A stretch of 64,000 bases of DNA from NCBI RefSeq assembly GCF_018595685.2, contig NZ_CP092334.1:3810001-3874000 (forward strand). Reading direction: 5' to 3'. Of the stretch, positions 17,344 to 28,126 are shown piece after piece. Source of the stretch: Flavihumibacter rivuli. GTDB taxonomy: Bacteria > Bacteroidota > Bacteroidia > Chitinophagales > Chitinophagaceae. How positions within the stretch are numbered: position 1 is the stretch's first letter; each line of letters opens with the position of its first letter. Under the pieces are notes generated by a model. The model was not told the DNA's origin. It did not search any database and worked only from the letters and a program-made list of their open reading frames with translations. The translations under genes and the position numbers were made by a program.

Positions 17344-20300
17344 ATGGGGTATTCTTTGACCAATAAAGTCCGTATCATCACTGCTGCTTCCCTGTTCGAT
17401 GGACATGATGCTGCGATCAATATTATGCGCCGCATCATGCAGTCAAAGGGAGCCGAGATCATCCACCTGGGCCATAACCGTTCTGTGCATGAGATCGTGG
17501 AAGCTGCCATAGAAGAAGATGCCCAGGGTATCGCCATTACGAGCTACCAGGGTGGGCATGTGGAGTTCTTCAAATACATGAAAGACCTGCTGGAAGAGAA
17601 TGGCTGCGGGCATATCAAGATCTTTGGCGGCGGTGGTGGAACCATCCTGCCCGAAGAGATCAGGGAACTGCATCATTATGGCATCACCAGGATCTATAGT
17701 CCCGATGATGGCCGCCATATGGGATTGGAAGGGATGATCGAGGATGTGATCAGGCAATGTGACTTCTCCCTCAATGGCAATGGCCAGTATGCGAATCCCA
17801 TGACCCTTGGTGAGGTGAAGGATGTGCGCAGCATTGCCAGGAAGATCACCAATGCCGAGAATGGATTGAAGCTGGAAACTGGGGAAGTGCAAACTGCCAC
17901 CAAAGCGCCTGTGCTGGGCATCACCGGTACAGGTGGTGCGGGTAAATCTTCTGTGACCGATGAGATCGTTCGTCGCTTCCTGAATACTTTCACGGATAAG
18001 ACCATTGCTGTTGTTTCCGTGGATCCTTCCAAAAAGAAGACCGGTGGCGCATTACTGGGCGACCGCATCAGGATGAACAGCATCAGTTCCCCCAGGGCCT
18101 ATATGCGTTCCCTGGCCACCCGCGATGATAATACCGCCCTCAGCGCCTATGTGCAGGATGCCATTGAAATTTGCCGGGCTGCCGGCTTCGACCTGGTGAT
18201 ACTGGAGAGTGCAGGAGTGGGCCAGAGCGATGCCTCCATTCTTGATTACTGCGATGTTAGTCTCTACGTGATGACCCCCGAATATGGTGCAGCCTCACAG
18301 TTGGAGAAGATCAATATGCTCGATTACGCCGATGTAGTGGCGATCAATAAGTTTGACAAGAGTGGTGCACTGGATGCGCTGCATGATGTGCGCAAGCAAT
18401 TCAAGCGCAACCATGGCCTCTGGACAGCAAAGGATGAAGAGTTGCCGATCGTGGGCACCATTGCCGCCCAGTTCAATGACAGCGGCGTGAATGAACTGTT
18501 CGAAAAGTTGCTGGTGACCATTGAGAAGAAGACAGGAGTACAGTTTGGTTCCATCGAACTGCATGCCCATACCAGCGATACCACTACCAAATCGCAGATC
18601 ATCCCGCCCAGGAGGGTACGCTACCTGTCTGAGATAGCCGATAATAACCGCAACTACGACCTATGGGTGAAGGAGCAATGTACCATTGCTTCAAAGTTAT
18701 ACCAGGTCAATGGCGTGATCGGTGAGAAGGAAACCAGCCATATCCCGGAATTATTGAACCTGCGTCAAAAATTCGAATCGCAACTGCATCCGGAATGCAA
18801 GGCCCTGATCGACTCCTGGCCGGCGAAGCTTGAACAATACAACAAGGAATTCTTTGAATACCAGGTGCGCGATAAGGTGATTCGCCAACCCCTGACCACC
18901 ACCTCCCTTAGTGGCACTACTATCAAGAAAGTGGTACTGCCCAGGTACAAGGATTGGGGTGATATCCTGCGCTGGCAATTGCAGGAGAATGTGCCGGGTG
19001 AGTTTCCCTATACTGCCGGCGTATTCGAGTTGAAGCGCCAGGGAGAAGACCCAACGCGCATGTTTGCCGGTGAAGGCGGACCCGAAAGAACCAATAAGCG
19101 CTTCCATTATGTATCGCATGACCAGCCGGCCAAGCGCCTTTCCACCGCCTTCGATTCGGTTACCCTTTACGGTGAGGATCCCGCTTATCGCCCGGATATC
19201 TATGGTAAGATCGGGAACAGCGGGGTAAGCATCGCTACCGTTGATGATGCCAAGAAACTCTACAGCGGTTTTGACCTCTGTGATCCCCGCACTTCTGTAA
19301 GCATGACCATCAATGGCCCTGCACCGATGCTGCTGGCCTTCTTCATGAATGCGGCCATTGACCAGGCCTGTGAGAAATGGATCGAGGCCAATAATTACTG
19401 GGATAAGGTGAATGAAGTGCTGGCGGCAAAATATGCCCACCTGCCCAAACCCGTGTATTACAACCCTGCGGCCCCTGAACGTTTGCCGGAAGGACATAAT
19501 GGCCTGGGTTTGCGTTTGCTGGGATTGAGCGGTGATGAAGTGTTGCCGAAGGAAGTGTATGAGCAGATCAAGGCGGAAGCACTGAGCCAGGTACGTGGTA
19601 CGGTGCAGGCCGATATCCTGAAAGAAGACCAGGCACAGAACACATGTATCTTCTCCACCGAGTTTGCACTGAAGCTGATGGGTGATGTGCAGGAATATTT
19701 TATCCAGCAGAAAGTGCGCAATTTCTACAGTGTTTCCATCAGTGGTTACCATATTGCGGAAGCGGGTGCCAATCCCATTACGCAGCTGGCCTTCACCCTG
19801 GCCAACGGTTTCACCTATGTGGAATATTACCTGAGCAGGGGTATGCATATCGATGATTTTGCCCCCAACCTCAGCTTCTTCTTCAGCAATGGCATGGACC
19901 CTGAATACAGTGTGATCGGCCGTGTGGCGCGCAGGATCTGGGCCAAGGCCATGAAGCAGAAATACAAGGGAAATGACAGGAGCCAGAAATTGAAATACCA
20001 TATCCAGACCTCGGGCAGGTCGCTCCATGCCCAGGAGATCGATTTCAATGATATCCGCACTACCCTGCAGGCCTTGTATGCGATCTATGATAACTGTAAC
20101 TCGCTGCACACGAACGCCTATGATGAAGCGATCACCACGCCTACGGAAGAGAGTGTTCGCAGGGCCATGGCCATCCAGTTGATCATCAACAGGGAATTGG
20201 GCAGTGCAAAGACGGAGAACTTCATCCAGGGCTCCTTCCTTATTGAAGAGTTGACCGACCTGGTGGAAGAAGCGGTACTGGCTGAGTTCGACAGGATCAC

Positions 20301-20694
20301 GGAACGCGGCGGCGTACTGGGTGCCATGGAAAGGATGTACCAGCGCAATAAGATCCAGGAAGAAAGCCTGCATTATGAAATGCTGAAGCATACCGGTGAA
20401 CTGCCGATCATTGGCGTGAATACCTTCCTCAATAAGAAAGGTTCACCCACCACCATTCCCAATGAAGTGATCAGGAGCACGAAGGAAGAGAAGGAGCAGC
20501 AGATCCAGAACCTGCATGCCTTCTGGAAGCGCAACGATGAAAAGCGTGAAGCAGCCTTGAAACGGTTGAAAGCAGTGGCTACCAATAACGGTAACCTCTT
20601 CGCGGAATTGATGGAGACGGTGAAGTATTGTTCCCTCGGCCAGATCACGCATGCGTTGTATGAGGTGGGTGGGCAGTATAGGAGGAACATGTAA
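17344..20694 (+). CDS. icmF: fused isobutyryl-CoA mutase (IcmF)
   Basis: IcmF rearranges isobutyryl-CoA and n-butyryl-CoA (some members also pivalyl/isovaleryl-CoA) with adenosylcobalamin. The 1116-aa chain contains, in order, a B12-binding domain with DGHDAAIN (residues about 20-27, His as cobalt ligand), a MeaI-type G-protein chaperone domain with Walker [10 protein letters not shown] (about 200) and ESAGVGQSD (about 285), and the large TIM-barrel mutase domain from about residue 560 to the end. The order B12-GTPase-mutase in one chain distinguishes IcmF from methylmalonyl-CoA mutase. I start at the ATG at 17344 rather than 17296 because the first 16 residues of the longer frame do not match the family. 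It is a single-gene unit with its own promoter and a downstream terminator. Confidence 0.95.
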   Translation: MGYSLTNKVRIITAASLFDGHDAAINIMRRIMQSKGAEIIHLGHNRSVHEIVEAAIEEDAQGIAITSYQGGHVEFFKYMKDLLEENGCGHIKIFGGGGGTILPEEIRELHHYGITRIYSPDDGRHMGLEGMIEDVIRQCDFSLNGNGQYANPMTLGEVKDVRSIARKITNAENGLKLETGEVQTATKAPVLGITGTGGAGKSSVTDEIVRRFLNTFTDKTIAVVSVDPSKKKTGGALLGDRIRMNSISSPRAYMRSLATRDDNTALSAYVQDAIEICRAAGFDLVILESAGVGQSDASILDYCDVSLYVMTPEYGAASQLEKINMLDYADVVAINKFDKSGALDALHDVRKQFKRNHGLWTAKDEELPIVGTIAAQFNDSGVNELFEKLLVTIEKKTGVQFGSIELHAHTSDTTTKSQIIPPRRVRYLSEIADNNRNYDLWVKEQCTIASKLYQVNGVIGEKETSHIPELLNLRQKFESQLHPECKALIDSWPAKLEQYNKEFFEYQVRDKVIRQPLTTTSLSGTTIKKVVLPRYKDWGDILRWQLQENVPGEFPYTAGVFELKRQGEDPTRMFAGEGGPERTNKRFHYVSHDQPAKRLSTAFDSVTLYGEDPAYRPDIYGKIGNSGVSIATVDDAKKLYSGFDLCDPRTSVSMTINGPAPMLLAFFMNAAIDQACEKWIEANNYWDKVNEVLAAKYAHLPKPVYYNPAAPERLPEGHNGLGLRLLGLSGDEVLPKEVYEQIKAEALSQVRGTVQADILKEDQAQNTCIFSTEFALKLMGDVQEYFIQQKVRNFYSVSISGYHIAEAGANPITQLAFTLANGFTYVEYYLSRGMHIDDFAPNLSFFFSNGMDPEYSVIGRVARRIWAKAMKQKYKGNDRSQKLKYHIQTSGRSLHAQEIDFNDIRTTLQALYAIYDNCNSLHTNAYDEAITTPTEESVRRAMAIQLIINRELGSAKTENFIQGSFLIEELTDLVEEAVLAEFDRITERGGVLGAMERMYQRNKIQEESLHYEMLKHTGELPIIGVNTFLNKKGSPTTIPNEVIRSTKEEKEQQIQNLHAFWKRNDEKREAALKRLKAVATNNGNLFAELMETVKYCSLGQITHALYEVGGQYRRNM

Positions 20695-20756
20695 GGCCCT
20701 CTGCGCTGCGCTGCGAGGGCACATGTGGAAATGTGGAAATGTGAACATGTGGAAAT

Positions 20757-20868
20757 CTGCCTTCGCTGAAGCTACGGCAGACAAGGTGTGATTTTTACGC
20801 CAACCAGAAGGGGTGCCCAACCATTGCATATGTAACGCTTTGCCTGCCTTAGCTTTAGCATCGGCAGG
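20757..20868. repeat. two CTGCC...GGCAG hairpin repeats
   Basis: CTGCCTTCGC-loop-GCTACGGCAG type hairpins lie at 20757-20780 and 20843-20868. Related copies occur at 21458-21483, 46919-46944 and 57909-57932, always intergenic and with covarying stem bases. Confidence 0.75.
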
Positions 20869-20883
20869 TGAAGGATACGGGAA

Positions 20884-20920
20884 GAGCGCAAAGGGTGAAC
20901 ATCCTTTGCGCTCTTTTTTT
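20884..20920 (+). terminator. intrinsic terminator after icmF
   Basis: A perfect 11-bp stem GAGCGCAAAGG/CCTTTGCGCTC (20884-20894, 20903-20913) with an 8-base loop is followed by seven T. It lies 190 bases past the icmF stop, with a repeat hairpin in between. Confidence 0.9.
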
Positions 20921-20960
20921 ATTTCAGTGGGGGACGACGGGGCTACCGTGTACCCACATC

Positions 20961-21376
20961 TTCACCTCAGCAGGGTCTCCCGAAGGGGACCCTGATGAAT
21001 GGTTGGATGAAAATTCATTGGGGACTATTGAAGAGTACCACTATAGGGTGAAAAGATTTAACACTCCCCGTCACCCCCGTTGTGTTTTATGACCAACGGG
21101 TAGTTGGAAGATGAGCTTATCTGGTGGATGAATTAACTATTTTGCCTTTTCACCTCAGCAGGGTCTTCCGAAGGGGACCCTGATGAATGGTAGGGTTGAG
21201 ATCAATCGGGGACTCTCTAAGAGAAGTCCTATGTGGTGATAATATGTAATAGCCCCCCGTCACCCCCGTTGTGTCTTCTGACCAACGGGTAGTTGGAAGA
21301 TGAGCATAGCAGGTGGATGCATAAATCATTTCGCCATTTATACATCAGGGTCCCCTTCGGGAGACCCTGATGGGGT
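20961..21376. repeat. two direct copies of a composite hairpin module, plus one facing unit
   Basis: Two direct copies of an approximately 190-bp module start at 20964 and 21151. Each contains the 30-nt CAGC-hairpin-GATG unit (20968-20997, 21156-21185), a weaker middle hairpin, and a CCCGTTG...CAACGGG hairpin (21076-21100, 21265-21289). A reversed 30-nt unit closes the array at about 21343-21372. The same module occurs inverted at 58981-59192 and in fragments at 35338-35480 and 54199-54626. A CCCGCC...GGCGGG hairpin follows at 21458-21483. No gene is seen between 20695 and 21549. Confidence 0.8.
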
Positions 21377-21549
21377 AAAGAAAAATACTGGATTCTAAAT
21401 CATCAGCGTAAGAAATCATCGGTTAGGTATTATGGTTAACGTAAGAATCACTCCTCGCCCGCCGGAGCTTAAGCGCAGGCGGGTCTCCACATCTTCTCAT
21501 CCTCTCCTCCCCATTTTTCCCTAGCTTCATAGCCCAAATCACATAAGGT

Positions 21550-24500
21550 ATGAAATCCCTGATCCCTCTTTCCCTTTTGACCCTGGCGCTAACGGCCGGG
21601 GCACAACCGAAAAAAGGCCGGCAGCCGGCAGCGGCAACACCTGCCCCGGCACCTGATCATTCCCAATGGCTCAAGCCTGTTAAATGGCGCAATATCGGTC
21701 CCTTCCGTGGTGGCCGTTCCGTGGCTGTTGCCGGTGTGGTGAATGATCCCCAGACCTATTACATGGGTACCACCGGCGGTGGCGTATGGCGCACCCGCGA
21801 TGCCGGTATGAGCTGGTCGAATATCTCAGACGGATTCTTCACTACAGGTTCTGTTGGCGCGATCGCCGTTGCGGAATCCGATCCCAATGTGGTGGTCGTA
21901 GGAATGGGGGAACACGCCCCGCGTGGGGTTATGACCTCCTATGGCGACGGGGTGTATAAGTCGACCGATGGCGGTGATACCTGGAAGAAGATGGGATTGG
22001 AAATGACCCGCCATATTGCTGCGATCAGGATCCATCCCAACAACCCCGATGTCATTTATGTGGCAGCACAAGGCGCCCTGCATGGACCTTCCGCTGACCG
22101 CGGTATTTACCAATCCACCGATGGCGGGCAGACCTGGAAAAAGATCTTCTATATCGATGAGAACACCGGCTGTGCCGACCTGAGCATGGATATGAATAAT
22201 CCTCGTATCCTTTATGCTGCTATGTGGGACCATCGTCGTTTACCCTGGCAGGTTAAGAGTGGAGGCCCCGGCAGTGGTTTGTATAAGTCTGTAGATGGCG
22301 GCCAGACCTGGAAGCGTTTGGAAAATGGCATCCCTAAGGAACAGGGTAAGATGGCCATTGAAGTATCCAGGGCAAATTCCAAAAAAGTATATGCGCTGGT
22401 GGAGAGTGATACAGAGAAAGAGCAGGGTGGTTTATTTGTGAGCAATGATGGCGGGAATAGTTTCAATAGGATCAGCAAAGACCATCGCCTGACCCAGCGC
22501 GCCTGGTACTATATTGAGATCGCTACCGACCCGCTGAATGAGAACACTGTTTATGTGTTCAATTCACCCGGATTGAAATCGGCGGATGGGGGAAGGACAT
22601 GGACCAATATCCGTGGCACCCATGGTGATTACCACCAGTTGTGGATCAATCCTAAGAACAGCAAGAACATGATCGTGGCCAATGATGGTGGCGCTGCCAT
22701 CAGTTTCAATGGAGGCCAGATCTGGAGCCGCCAGGATAACCAGCCTACGGCGCAATTCTATCGCGTGAATGCGGATAACCGCTTCCCTTATTATGTGTAC
22801 GGTGGGCAGCAGGATAATACTTCCGTGATGATCGCGAGCCGGAGCCTCAATGGCTATACCATTGGCGTGAATGACTGGTCCTATTCCGCCGGTGGTGAAA
22901 GTGCCTTCCTGGCATTCGACCCTGATAACCCTAAGTATGTTATGGGCGGAAGCTACCAGGGTACCATTGAATTGCTGGACCAGGAGATCAGGGAAGGCAA
23001 GGGGGTGATGGTGGCGCCCATCCAATACCAGGCACTGCAGCCCAAAGACATGAAGTACCGCTTCAACTGGAACGCGCCGATCATTTATTCGAAGCATGAA
23101 CCCAATGCCTTTTACCATGCCGGTAACCGACTTTTCAAGACAACGGATATGGGCAAGAGCTGGACAGTTGTTTCGCCCGACCTGACCAGGCATGATACCA
23201 GCAAGATGGGCATCAGTGGGGTGCCTTATACCAATGAAGGCGCCGGGGGAGAGAACTATGCGACCTTATCGTATGTGGTGGAGTCGCCCCATGAAAAAGG
23301 CGTGATGTATACAGGTAGCGATGATGGCCTGGTGCATATAACGAGGGATGGTGGGGCCACCTGGGCCAATATCACCCCTGCCGGTATGCCCGAATGCCTG
23401 GTGAACAGCATTGAAGTATCGCCGCATGATAAGGCAACGGTCTATATCGCCTGTACAAAGTACAAGGAGAATGACTTTACGCCATTTATTTACCGCAGTA
23501 GCGATTATGGCAAGACCTGGACAAGGATCAATAATGGCATTCCTAACGGTGCCTATACGCGTGTGGTGAGGGAAGACGATGTGCGCAAAGGATTATTGTA
23601 TGCCGGAACAGAGACAGGATTCTATATTTCCTATGACAACGGCAACCAGTGGAAGCAACTGCAGTTGAACCTGCCCGTTACCCCCATTACCGACCTGAAG
23701 GTTCATAAGGGTGACCTGGTTGCAGCTACCATGGGCCGTTCTTTCTGGATACTCGATGATCTTTACCTCTTGCGTTATGCGGATCAGTTGGCCGGTACCA
23801 AGACCCTGAAACTGATCCAGCCGGAAGATGCTTACCGGGTGAGCGGGGGAAGCCAGTTGGATGGGGAGATCGATGAGCATGGACCATCCAACCTGTTCAG
23901 TGGGATCAATGCTGCTTCAGGTTTGTCCTTGTACTACCAGTTGCCTGCATTGGCAGATAGCCAAAGGGTGCTGCTCACCATCCGCAACGAACAGGGAGAA
24001 TTGGTGAGGCAGTTTGCTGATACTGCCGATAAGGATTATACAGGCTTCCCTGGTGGGCCATCACCTGAGCCAACACTTTCCCGTAAGGCAGGATTGAACC
24101 GCTTCTTCTGGGACCTTCGCTATCCTATCCTTCCGGGTGTGCCCACCGTATTCATTGAAGGAAGCTATGAAGGCCATAAGGTGCCGCCGGGAAATTATAC
24201 CGTGACCATCCAGGCAGGCGGACAAAGCGAAACGGTAAACTTCAAGGTGCTGGCCGATTCAAGGATCAAAGCGACCCCGGCAGAATATGCCCAACAGCAC
24301 CAGGTATTGCAGGCGGTTGAACAGGATATCCGTGAGATCCATGGATCAGTGCTGAAGATGCGCAAGGCAAAAGCACAGCTGGGTCAATTGCTTGACCTGG
24401 TGGAGAAGGATGCCAACTATACGGAAGTGTATAAGCAGGGCAAGGCTATCCTCAGGAAGATCAACAGTTGGGAAGATGATGTGGTACAGAATAAGGCGGA

Positions 24501-24741
24501 AAGCAATGATGATATCATCAACTTCGTCAATAAGATCAGTGCCGATTATATCTTCCTGAAAGGGGAGATGGATGTGAACATCCCCTATGTGACCGAAGGC
24601 CAAAAGGCGCAGCTGGCTGCCTTGCAGGGTCAGTGGAAGCCTTACAAGGACCGATACAACGAGATCATCAGCAAGGACCTGACCGCATTCAATGCATTAT
24701 GCAGGAGCCTGAACATGGATAAGGTGTTGTTGCCTAAGTAA
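21550..24741 (+). CDS. secreted BNR/sortilin-type beta-propeller protein
   Basis: This protein of 1063 aa has a signal peptide ([17 protein letters not shown]). The first 720 or so residues hold at least eight BNR/Asp-box units of the S-x-D-x-G-x-x-W type: RDAGMSW, DGGDTW, DGGQTW (twice), DGGRTW, DMGKSW, DGGATW, DYGKTW and DNGNQW. These form a double beta propeller as in sortilin (VPS10) and xyloglucan hydrolase-like families. The last 300 residues contain an FnIII-like strand region and a helical, coiled-coil-prone tail. Such proteins are often called glycosyl hydrolases, but no acid pair can be pointed to here, so the activity is unknown. It is a single gene with its own terminator and probably sits in the periplasm or on the cell surface. 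Confidence 0.88.
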   Translation: MKSLIPLSLLTLALTAGAQPKKGRQPAAATPAPAPDHSQWLKPVKWRNIGPFRGGRSVAVAGVVNDPQTYYMGTTGGGVWRTRDAGMSWSNISDGFFTTGSVGAIAVAESDPNVVVVGMGEHAPRGVMTSYGDGVYKSTDGGDTWKKMGLEMTRHIAAIRIHPNNPDVIYVAAQGALHGPSADRGIYQSTDGGQTWKKIFYIDENTGCADLSMDMNNPRILYAAMWDHRRLPWQVKSGGPGSGLYKSVDGGQTWKRLENGIPKEQGKMAIEVSRANSKKVYALVESDTEKEQGGLFVSNDGGNSFNRISKDHRLTQRAWYYIEIATDPLNENTVYVFNSPGLKSADGGRTWTNIRGTHGDYHQLWINPKNSKNMIVANDGGAAISFNGGQIWSRQDNQPTAQFYRVNADNRFPYYVYGGQQDNTSVMIASRSLNGYTIGVNDWSYSAGGESAFLAFDPDNPKYVMGGSYQGTIELLDQEIREGKGVMVAPIQYQALQPKDMKYRFNWNAPIIYSKHEPNAFYHAGNRLFKTTDMGKSWTVVSPDLTRHDTSKMGISGVPYTNEGAGGENYATLSYVVESPHEKGVMYTGSDDGLVHITRDGGATWANITPAGMPECLVNSIEVSPHDKATVYIACTKYKENDFTPFIYRSSDYGKTWTRINNGIPNGAYTRVVREDDVRKGLLYAGTETGFYISYDNGNQWKQLQLNLPVTPITDLKVHKGDLVAATMGRSFWILDDLYLLRYADQLAGTKTLKLIQPEDAYRVSGGSQLDGEIDEHGPSNLFSGINAASGLSLYYQLPALADSQRVLLTIRNEQGELVRQFADTADKDYTGFPGGPSPEPTLSRKAGLNRFFWDLRYPILPGVPTVFIEGSYEGHKVPPGNYTVTIQAGGQSETVNFKVLADSRIKATPAEYAQQHQVLQAVEQDIREIHGSVLKMRKAKAQLGQLLDLVEKDANYTEVYKQGKAILRKINSWEDDVVQNKAESNDDIINFVNKISADYIFLKGEMDVNIPYVTEGQKAQLAALQGQWKPYKDRYNEIISKDLTAFNALCRSLNMDKVLLPK

Positions 24742-24758
24742 GCTGAAATAGAAATAGC

Positions 24759-24819
24759 AATGGTTTGGTGGAAGGGCAGTGGTGACAACCATCACTGCTT
24801 CTTACACCAAACCATTTTT
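24759..24819 (+). terminator. two-tier intrinsic terminator
   Basis: A perfect 12-bp outer stem AATGGTTTGGTG/CACCAAACCATT (24759-24770, 24805-24816) encloses an inner GCAGTG.../CACTGC stem and is followed by TTT. It lies 17 bases after the stop of the propeller gene. Confidence 0.85.
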
Positions 24820-24937
24820 CATTTGGGGAGGTAGCAACTTAGTGTGCTTCCCAAAAGTTTACCATCACTTCTCAAGTGTTGGTGGAAAAGTATAGTCGGT
24901 TACAAATGAATTGCTCCCGTCTTGTTTATCCCTGAGG

Positions 24938-25741
24938 TCAATATTGCTGTTGAAGGCTATAAAGGATCTTTTTGGCCGGTTCGGTCATTCCTGGGATAGT
25001 GTCCTGTAACCAATGCCTTTTGAAAGCAAGGATGGCCGCACTGCTGTCTTTGGTATCGAAGCCTACGATCTTCAGTGCCTGTAAATGGTCAAAGTATTCA
25101 GGTACGACCAATCCAGTGGTATCGCGGTACCAATGCCCGAAGCCTTTATCTGCCAGCTGCTTCCAGGGGAATCGCCAGTTAGGGTCGTTCTTCCTGGTGG
25201 GGGCAATATCACCATGGCCAATGAAATTGGCGGCGGGGATATTGTGGCGGACCTTCAGGGTGTCCAATAAACGCAGCAGGCTGTTGACCTGGCGTTCATC
25301 GAAGGATTCGAAGCCGTTATTGTCCAGTTCAATGCCAATGCTGGAGGAGTTGAGGTCTGTATTATTCCCCCATCTGGCCAAACCTGCATGGTGTGCCCTC
25401 AGGTAATCGTTGAGCATGTGGTGGATGGTACCATCCCTGCAGATCACGTAATGCGCACTCACCTGGGTGCGGGTGAGGGTAAAGGTCTTCAGGGTCTGTT
25501 CACAACTGTTCTGGGCAGTGTGGTGAATGACCACATAATTGGGCTTGCGCATGGAAAAATTGGTGGTGCCCACCCAATAGGCGGCATCATCCATGGAATT
25601 GGCCGGAGGCATTTCCCTCAATCTTCCCGCATAGGTTTTCGCCTGTTTGCGATAGGCTTTGTTGGTGCGGGCATAGGGGTTAGGGCTACAGGCAATAGCC
25701 ACCATCGCCAGGAGGACGATGCTAACAACTATTTTTCGCAT
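24938..25741 (-). CDS. N-acetylmuramoyl-L-alanine amidase (Amidase_2), lipoprotein
   Basis: The protein is 267 aa from the ATG at 25741, with a lipoprotein signal peptide (KIVVSIVLLAMVAIAC). The Amidase_2 (PGRP-like) zinc site is visible: VVIHHTAQ (first His pair, residues about 72-79), HYVICRDGTIHHML, and GHGDIAPTRKNDPNWRFPW with the last zinc His and the catalytic Lys/Asp region. The enzyme cleaves the MurNAc-L-alanine amide bond of peptidoglycan. A GTG at 25750 would add three residues. It follows the helicase gene by 5 bases, so the two are co-transcribed. It also fits the cell-wall recycling genes elsewhere in the window (namZ-like, amgK-like, murU). Confidence 0.92.
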   Translation of the reverse strand: MRKIVVSIVLLAMVAIACSPNPYARTNKAYRKQAKTYAGRLREMPPANSMDDAAYWVGTTNFSMRKPNYVVIHHTAQNSCEQTLKTFTLTRTQVSAHYVICRDGTIHHMLNDYLRAHHAGLARWGNNTDLNSSSIGIELDNNGFESFDERQVNSLLRLLDTLKVRHNIPAANFIGHGDIAPTRKNDPNWRFPWKQLADKGFGHWYRDTTGLVVPEYFDHLQALKIVGFDTKDSSAAILAFKRHWLQDTIPGMTEPAKKILYSLQQQY

Positions 25742-25746
25742 AATGG

Positions 25747-27018
25747 TCACTGTTGGGGTTTACCCTTTGGCTGTCCTGTCCTGTTACCGGGTTTGAAGTT
25801 CCTGCGTTTTTGCTGGCCTCCCTGACCTCCATGGCTTCCCTGGCCTTGTGGGCGCGACCTTCGCTGGGAAGGTTGGTAGGCAGGTGCAGGTCCCAATGCT
25901 TCCGGCACCGGCGCCTTTTCCACTTCTTTACCGATCAGCGCTTCAATGCGGGCAAAGCGGTTGATCTCCTTGTCGCTTACCAGGGTAATGGCCACGCCAT
26001 CCTTTTCGGCCCTGGCCGTTCGGCCAATACGGTGCACATAGTCCTCACCATCATGTGGTACATCATAATTGACTACCACATCAATGGTGTCGATATCGAT
26101 GCCCCTGCTGAGCACATCTGTTGCTACCAGTATGGGGATCCTGCCGCTCTTGAAGCCCAGCATGATATCTTCCCGGCCTGACTGTTCGAGGTCGGAGTGG
26201 ATCTCGGATACATTCAGCTTGGCCCTTTTGAGCGACTGGGTGAGTTGTTTCACCGTTTGCTTGCGGGAGCAGAAAATGATGAGACTGCGAAAACTAAGTT
26301 CCTTCAGCAGGTTGGTCATCAGGGGAAGCTTTTGGGGTTCATATACCACATAGGCTTTCTGAACGATCTTCTCCGGCGGCTTGGAAATGGCGATATTCAC
26401 TTCCACCGGCTGGTGCAGGATCTTTTTAGCCAGGGACCTGATCTTTTCCGGCATGGTGGCAGAAAAGAGGAGGGTCTGGCGTTTCTCGGGGATCTGGCGG
26501 ATGATGCGCATGATATCGTCATGGAAGCCCATGTCCAGCATGCGGTCAGCCTCGTCCAACACCAGGAATTGCAGGTGCTTGAGCGATACATAGCCCATAT
26601 TGAGGTGGGCGATCATCTTACCCGGCGTGCAGATCACTAAATCAACCCCATTGGTGAGGGCCTTCTTCTCGGTTACAAACGCATTGCCATCACCACCGCC
26701 ATATATGGCAATGGAGCTGATAGGGGTGAAATAGGCAATGCCTTCCACGTGCTGGGCGATCTGGACGGCCAGTTCGCGGGTGGGCACAATGATGATGGCA
26801 CTGATATGGCCTTCATGGCGGTGCGCGATCAGCTTGCTGAGTATGGGAAGCAGGAATGCTGCCGTCTTGCCGGTGCCGGTCTGGGCAGAGGCGATGATGT
26901 CTTTCCCCTCCAGAATGGGGGGCATTACTTGTTCCTGGATGGGGGTTAGGGTAACATATCCGGTGGCATCTATGCCTTCCATCAGTTCCGGATCAAGGTT
27001 CAATTCGCTAAACTTCAC
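25747..27018 (-). CDS. DEAD-box RNA helicase, RhlE-like
   Basis: This ATP-dependent RNA helicase of 423 aa has all core motifs: Q motif (TPIQEQ), I (AQTGTGKT), Ia (PTRELAVQ), II (DEAD), III (SAT), IV (IIFCSRKQ), V (ATDVLSRGIDID) and VI (HRIGRTAR). The C-terminal tail is basic and Gly/Gln/Arg-rich, as in RhlE proteins that act in ribosome assembly and mRNA decay. It starts the two-gene operon with the amidase. There is a 166-base divergent gap to the SAM hydrolase. Confidence 0.95.
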   Translation of the reverse strand: MKFSELNLDPELMEGIDATGYVTLTPIQEQVMPPILEGKDIIASAQTGTGKTAAFLLPILSKLIAHRHEGHISAIIIVPTRELAVQIAQHVEGIAYFTPISSIAIYGGGDGNAFVTEKKALTNGVDLVICTPGKMIAHLNMGYVSLKHLQFLVLDEADRMLDMGFHDDIMRIIRQIPEKRQTLLFSATMPEKIRSLAKKILHQPVEVNIAISKPPEKIVQKAYVVYEPQKLPLMTNLLKELSFRSLIIFCSRKQTVKQLTQSLKRAKLNVSEIHSDLEQSGREDIMLGFKSGRIPILVATDVLSRGIDIDTIDVVVNYDVPHDGEDYVHRIGRTARAEKDGVAITLVSDKEINRFARIEALIGKEVEKAPVPEALGPAPAYQPSQRRSRPQGQGSHGGQGGQQKRRNFKPGNRTGQPKGKPQQ

Positions 27019-27117
27019 TTATCTGATTTAATTAGGAGATGGGTAAAGATAGGGAATATAGGAAAAGCGAACGATGGAATGGCAATAGAGCGGCGGTTGT
27101 GGGAGAAGTAATTTTAT

Positions 27118-27140
27118 AAGTCTATAAAACAAATAGACTT
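27118..27140. promoter_or_regulatory. operator-like inverted repeat AAGTCTAT-N7-ATAGACTT
   Basis: Perfect 8-bp arms (27118-27125 and 27133-27140) are separated by 7 bases. With one mismatch region the symmetry extends further (TTAT...AATAA). It lies 45 bases before the start codon of the SAM hydrolase and just upstream of its -7 element. A similar repeat (TCTAC-N7-GTAGA) lies at the promoter of the SAM-riboswitch operon at 54018-54046. Confidence 0.7.
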
Positions 27141-27158
27141 AATAAAGGAATTCTGTAG

Positions 27159-27166
27159 TAGTTTTG
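27159..27166 (+). promoter_or_regulatory. -7 promoter element of the SAM hydrolase operon
   Basis: TAGTTTTG matches the Bacteroidota TAnnTTTG consensus exactly and lies 19 bases before the ATG. No good -33 TTTG is present at the usual distance; that position is close to the inverted repeat at 27118-27140, as expected for a promoter under activator or repressor control. Confidence 0.55.
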
Positions 27167-27184
27167 CCCACTCAAAAGTAGAAG

Positions 27185-28102
27185 ATGGGCAAGCAAGCGA
27201 AGCAATCTTTACTGGCACCATTACTGTTGCTGGTAACAATCGTAAATGGCTATGCGCAGAACGGCGCACTGGTCTTCCAGACAGATTTCGGGGTGAAAGA
27301 GGGGGCAGTAGCCGCCATGAAAGGGGTGGCCTATGGGGTATCCCGGGATATCAGGTTTTTTGACCTCACCCATGAGATCCCTGCCTACAATATCTGGGAA
27401 GCGGCTTACCGCCTGCAGCAGACCTTGCCCTATTGGCCGGAAGGAACGGTCTTCGTTTCCGTGGTGGACCCGGGAGTGGGTTCTGAACGAAAGTCAGTGG
27501 TAGCCAAAACCAGGTCCGGTCATTTCATTGTGACCCCTGATAATGGTACCCTCACCTTGTTGGCCGATGCCATAGGCATCGATTCCCTCCGCCGGATCGA
27601 TGAGACCAGGAACCGCCTGAAAGGGTCGTCCGAATCCTACACCTTCCATGGTCGTGATGTTTATGCCTACACCGGCGCGCGGCTGGCTGCAGGGGTGATC
27701 CGTTATGATGAGGTTGGACCTGCGCTGCCACCCAATGTGGTGCGGATACCTTACCAGGCCGCACAGTACCAGAATGGCAGCTTTACCGGTAATATTCCCG
27801 TACTGGATGTGCAGTATGGAAATGTCTGGACCAATATCCCCCTTGGCCTTTTGCGGGAGAATGGCCTGCAGTATGGGGACCAGGTGGAGGTGAACATTAC
27901 CGTGGACAACAAATTGGTGTATAAAGGTGTAATGCCTTTTGCTACTACTTTTTCTGCAGTAGCGCCAGGAAAACCGGTAGCCTATGTCAACAGCCTGCTC
28001 AATTTTTCCTTTGGCATCAACCAGGGAAATTTTGCTTCGCAGCATAAAGTGTCGAGTGGATCCCTGTGGAAAGTGACCGTTACAAAAAAGCCTAAACCAT
28101 AA
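27185..28102 (+). CDS. exported SAM hydrolase (DUF62, SAM hydroxide adenosyltransferase family)
   Basis: This protein is 305 aa. The family (SAM hydrolases, related to fluorinase and chlorinase) converts S-adenosylmethionine and water to adenosine and methionine. The motifs are in order: FQTDFGVKEGAVAAMKGV (residues about 32-49), DLTHEIPAYNIWEAAY, VVDPGVGSERKSVV, TPDNGTLTLL and FHGRDVYAYTGARLA. They match the hydrolase type rather than halogenases. The unusual point is the N-terminus: 25 residues with two Lys, a hydrophobic core LLAPLLLLVTIVN and a GYAQ cleavage site form a clear Sec signal peptide, which cytoplasmic members lack. The next gene, 24 bases on, encodes a TonB receptor. I infer a periplasmic enzyme acting on imported SAM or a related sulfonium compound. 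Confidence 0.88.
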   Translation: MGKQAKQSLLAPLLLLVTIVNGYAQNGALVFQTDFGVKEGAVAAMKGVAYGVSRDIRFFDLTHEIPAYNIWEAAYRLQQTLPYWPEGTVFVSVVDPGVGSERKSVVAKTRSGHFIVTPDNGTLTLLADAIGIDSLRRIDETRNRLKGSSESYTFHGRDVYAYTGARLAAGVIRYDEVGPALPPNVVRIPYQAAQYQNGSFTGNIPVLDVQYGNVWTNIPLGLLRENGLQYGDQVEVNITVDNKLVYKGVMPFATTFSAVAPGKPVAYVNSLLNFSFGINQGNFASQHKVSSGSLWKVTVTKKPKP

Positions 28103-28126
28103 TCAAGCAATCATAAAACCAACAGC

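Noticed and set aside
17207..17537. Upstream extension of the DUF2157-like gene by 110 codons
   Set aside because: It overlaps icmF on the other strand, is Ser/Arg/Cys-rich like an antisense frame, and the ATG at 17207 gives a normal family start.
18751..20391. A 546-codon minus-strand frame inside icmF
   Set aside because: It is fully antisense to a well-supported mutase gene, and its composition (many His, Gln, Arg) is that of a shadow frame.
20868..21092. Short frames over the terminator and module after icmF
   Set aside because: They are composed of repeat and terminator sequence with no conserved features.
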